A DNA stretch of 6,609 nucleotides, from contig CADBXH010000097.1 in assembly GCA_902798605.1 (NCBI GenBank), positions 1-6,609 of the forward strand, in the 5' to 3' direction. Source of the stretch: an uncultured Ruminococcus sp. (GTDB lineage Bacteria > Bacillota_A > Clostridia > Oscillospirales > Acutalibacteraceae). How positions within the stretch are numbered: the first letter of the stretch is position 1; each line of letters begins with the position of its first letter. Under the pieces are notes generated by a model. The model saw only the letters and a list, made by a program, of their open reading frames with translations. It was not told the DNA's origin and searched no databases. Below, piece by piece: positions 4,957 through 6,609 of the stretch. Made by a program: the position numbers and the translations under genes.

Positions 4957-6183
4957 GTGGATAATTACGATTTTAATGGTTATGATTTAGATAACTTTGA
5001 TTATGACAGATACAAACAAAGAGCGGATAACAGCAACCGCAACCGAAACCGCAAAAAGGCCCATAAAAAGAGAACGAGAAACAGAATTATAATCGTCTCT
5101 GTATTTGTGGTTTTGTTTATTGTGTTTGTGATTGTCATTACCTCGTGCTCTAACGCGGTGTGCAGCGGCTGTTCGGGCAAAAAAGCCGAAGAGGAACAGC
5201 AGCAGGCGGAAGAGGCAATGGCAAAGGCAACACAGCCCGCTGCTCAGCCCGCGGCCGATTTGGAATTTAACAAGCCGAATATAAAGGACGACGGAAAGTC
5301 AAAGGGTATGAACGACGGCGGACTGTATGTCTGGAACAAACAGGCATTTGAGCTGTTTTTCGGCAACGACACTATGGCAGAGAGGTATGCCGAGCTTATG
5401 AACAAAGCCGCCGACAACCTCGGTTCGTCTATCAAGACATATTCGATCATTGTGCCGAACCACACTGAGATGGGCTTGCCCGACAGGCTTAAAAATACCG
5501 ATGACGGAGCAAGCACCCAGCCGCAGGATGTTTATATCAAGGCTTCGTACTCCAATATGGCAAAGAACGTTGTTCCGATCAACGCCTACAATAAGCTCTC
5601 GGAGCACTGCAACGAGTACGTCTACTTTGCCTCCGATCACCACTGGACCGGCTTGGGCGCGTACTACGCCTACACCGCTTTTGCCGAAAAGGCAAAGCTT
5701 CCCGTGCTCAATCTTGCCGATTGCACCGAAGAAAAGATCGAGGGCTTCCAAGGCACATTTACCGGTATGGTTTCGTCAGAGCTCAACAAGGACACTGTTT
5801 CGTACTGGAAGTTCCCGTATGAGGTCACGGTCGACATCACCAATACCAACGGCGAGGAGCTTCAGGTCGACAGCACCTACTATGACGAATCTGACGGCTA
5901 CGGCGTGTTTATCTACGGCGACAACCCGCTCGAGGTAATAAAGAGTCAGAGCCCGTCGGCAAAAAATGAAAAGGTCGCGATCATCCACGAAAGCTACGGC
6001 AACGCCTTTGTTCCGTACCTTACCTACGATTACAGCGAGGTCTACTCAATAGATTTCAGAAGCTGGAACGGAAGCCTCAAATCCTTCTGCCAGCAAAAGG
6101 GGATCACAAACGTGATCTTCCTCAACGGAGTAATGAGCTCGGCGACCCAAGTCCAGCTCGACTCAATTGAGAATATTCTTTAA
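4957..6183 (+). CDS. DHHW-family membrane-anchored SGNH/AlgJ-like protein
   Basis: A 408-residue protein from the preferred start. A cytoplasmic head rich in Tyr and Asp (residues 3-19) is followed by a very basic, Asn/Arg-rich stretch (24-43), one membrane segment (about 44-63), a Cys-rich patch (SCSNAVCSGC, 63-72), a Lys/Glu/Gln/Ala linker (75-100) and the external domain. That domain has IIVPNHTEMGLPDRL (164-178), the family signature ASDHHWTGLGAYYAY (225-239) and HESYGNAF (344-351). By analogy with AlgJ/AlgX, the Asp-His pair of DHHW and Ser346 would be the catalytic residues of an O-acetyl-transfer or esterase site. This suggests work on a surface polysaccharide with an MBOAT partner outside the window. 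A GTG at 4915 is in frame but its AAGG is only one base away. GTG 4957 has AAGGG at 4944-4948, eight bases upstream, and is chosen. Confidence 0.87.
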   Translation: MDNYDFNGYDLDNFDYDRYKQRADNSNRNRNRKKAHKKRTRNRIIIVSVFVVLFIVFVIVITSCSNAVCSGCSGKKAEEEQQQAEEAMAKATQPAAQPAADLEFNKPNIKDDGKSKGMNDGGLYVWNKQAFELFFGNDTMAERYAELMNKAADNLGSSIKTYSIIVPNHTEMGLPDRLKNTDDGASTQPQDVYIKASYSNMAKNVVPINAYNKLSEHCNEYVYFASDHHWTGLGAYYAYTAFAEKAKLPVLNLADCTEEKIEGFQGTFTGMVSSELNKDTVSYWKFPYEVTVDITNTNGEELQVDSTYYDESDGYGVFIYGDNPLEVIKSQSPSAKNEKVAIIHESYGNAFVPYLTYDYSEVYSIDFRSWNGSLKSFCQQKGITNVIFLNGVMSSATQVQLDSIENIL

Positions 6184-6186
6184 GAC

Positions 6187-6212
6187 AAAAGCCCTTCGCT
6201 CGAAGGGCTTTT
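6187..6212 (+). terminator. Intrinsic terminator of the DUF4358-DHHW unit
   Basis: An 11-bp perfect stem, AAAAGCCCTTC (6187-6197) with GAAGGGCTTTT (6202-6212), around a GCTC loop, beginning three bases after the stop codon. The T tract is short but the stem is strong, and the A tract on the other side would let it act in both directions. Confidence 0.88.
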
Positions 6213-6213
6213 A

Positions 6214-6255
6214 GTTATGAGTTAAGAGTTGAGAGTTATGAGTTTAGAGTTGAGA
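6214..6255. repeat. Heptad repeat array 3 (six 7-bp units, inverted orientation)
   Basis: Six exact-period units: GTTATGA, GTTAAGA, GTTGAGA, GTTATGA, GTTTAGA, GTTGAGA. They also form two 21-base copies differing at one position. Read on the minus strand, the units become AACTCTA/AACTCAT/AACTCTC, the same family as array 2. It starts one base after the terminator. Confidence 0.75.
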
Positions 6256-6312
6256 TAGGAAATGTTTGTTTTCCGAATTATAACGCGGTTTGAAAGGAAA
6301 GGTCGGTTTGTC

Positions 6313-6334
6313 GGGCGGACATTTTAGTCCGCCC
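6313..6334. repeat. REP-like GC-rich hairpin repeat
   Basis: A perfect 8-bp inverted repeat GGGCGGAC (6313-6320) and GTCCGCCC (6327-6334) with an ATTTTA loop, followed by CTACG and an A tract. On the minus strand it reads CGTAGGGGCGGAC..., a form I recall as a common dispersed palindrome in Clostridia. The surrounding 6256-6420 contains no gene; it has other small inverted repeats (CGAG/CTCG at 6401-6415, TCGGG/CCCGA near 6374-6385). Confidence 0.6.
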
Positions 6335-6420
6335 CTACGAAAAAAAAATTAAAAACTGCCCATATTAAGTCAGTCGGGCACCCGAGTTTGTTTTTACCGC
6401 CGAGCTATATTCTCGACCGA

Positions 6421-6455
6421 AATTTTCAATTTTCTATTTTCAATTTTCAATTATT
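6421..6455. repeat. Heptad repeat array 4
   Basis: Units AATTTTC, AATTTTC, TATTTTC, AATTTTC and a degenerate AATTATT, exactly seven bases apart, in the same orientation and family as array 2. The array overlaps the -35 region of the promoter of the last gene. Confidence 0.65.
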
Positions 6456-6466
6456 TGTGTTATAAT
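6437..6466 (+). promoter_or_regulatory. Promoter of the last gene, with its -35 region in a heptad array
   Basis: TATAAT (6461-6466) with an extended TG (6458-6459). The -35 candidate is TTTTCA (6437-6442) at 18 bases, supplied by the repeat units of array 4. The start would be near 6473, leaving a leader of about 24 bases that contains CGGAG (6486-6490). Confidence 0.7.
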
Positions 6467-6496
6467 CATAACATAAATAACCCCACGGAGACGATT

Positions 6497-6609
6497 ATGA
6501 AAGAAAACCCGACTCCCTGCCAAAGGGCGGAGAGAAGCATTACAAAAACATACCGCAAGCAGATATGGAACCCGTTTATCCGCGCGGTCAGGGAATACGA
6601 GCTGATAAA
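6497..6609 (+). CDS. Probable TtcA-family PP-loop tRNA-thiolation protein, 5' part only
   Basis: The first 37 codons of a gene that runs off the window. The ribosome site CGGAG (6486-6490) lies six bases before ATG. The visible residues (MKENPTPCQRAERSITKTYRK, then QIWNPFIRAVREYELI) match what I remember of the N-terminus of clostridial 'tRNA 2-thiocytidine biosynthesis TtcA'-like ATPases: a basic helix, then 'W..FI.A..eYeLI', after which 'GD.IAV.iSGGKDS' is expected. The diagnostic PP-loop lies beyond the window edge, so the call rests on this short helix only. Members are cytoplasmic and thiolate tRNA or are of unknown specificity. It has its own promoter and is separate from the DHHW unit. 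Confidence 0.55.
   Translation, partial: MKENPTPCQRAERSITKTYRKQIWNPFIRAVREYELI

Noticed and set aside
5299..5751. 150-residue minus-strand frame inside the DHHW gene
   Set aside because: It is the antisense shadow of the conserved DHHW region; there is no promoter or ribosome site.

Overview
The window most resembles a chromosomal piece of an uncultured or gut-type Clostridia (Ruminococcaceae/Oscillospirales-like). This is inferred from Gram-positive lipoproteins, VanZ-like, DUF4358 and DHHW proteins, strong AGGAG-type ribosome sites, extended -10 promoters, CCA-encoding tRNA, and a wealth of small dispersed repeats between genes. Coding GC is close to 50% and intergenic DNA is very AT-rich. 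There is no phage, integrase, transposase gene or CRISPR array.

Layout. (1) 1-267: tRNA-Asn(GTT) with a very strong terminator, then about 100 bp of GC-rich non-coding DNA ending in a second terminator. A 13-base sequence occurs just before the tRNA and again at the end of this block. (2) 268-589: AT-rich intergenic DNA with candidate promoters and a 14-bp palindrome. (3) 590-2381, plus strand: a small FMN-binding split-barrel (pyridoxamine-phosphate-oxidase-like) protein, then a tightly spaced pair made of a VanZ-like membrane protein and a lipoprotein. (4) 2392-3658: a near-consensus promoter and a polytopic membrane protein of about 394 residues. (5) 3660-3990: a 198-200 bp non-coding element with 16-bp terminal inverted repeats and several strong hairpins (MITE-like), bordered on both sides by arrays of a degenerate 7-bp repeat. 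(6) 3972-4145, minus strand: a 57-residue small protein gene. (7) 4199-6183, plus strand: promoters, a DUF4358-type lipoprotein and a membrane-anchored DHHW-family (AlgJ/AlgX-like SGNH) protein, closed by a clear terminator. (8) 6214-6466: another heptad array, a REP-like hairpin, a fourth heptad array and a promoter. (9) 6497-end: the 5' end of a gene that looks like a TtcA-family PP-loop tRNA-thiolation protein.

How the genes may work together: most proteins here belong to the cell envelope (VanZ-like, two lipoproteins, a polytopic membrane protein, an extracytoplasmic DHHW protein). The DUF4358 lipoprotein and DHHW protein very probably form one transcription unit and may take part in modification of a surface polymer, usually with an MBOAT acyltransferase, which is not in this window. 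The other genes look like ordinary neighbours rather than one pathway.

The most distinctive signal is non-coding: four separate arrays of related degenerate 7-bp repeats (AAYTYTM-like) lying only between genes. One runs into the 3' end and stop codon of the small gene, and one supplies the -35 region of a promoter. Also notable are two promoters that match at 30 of 36 positions.
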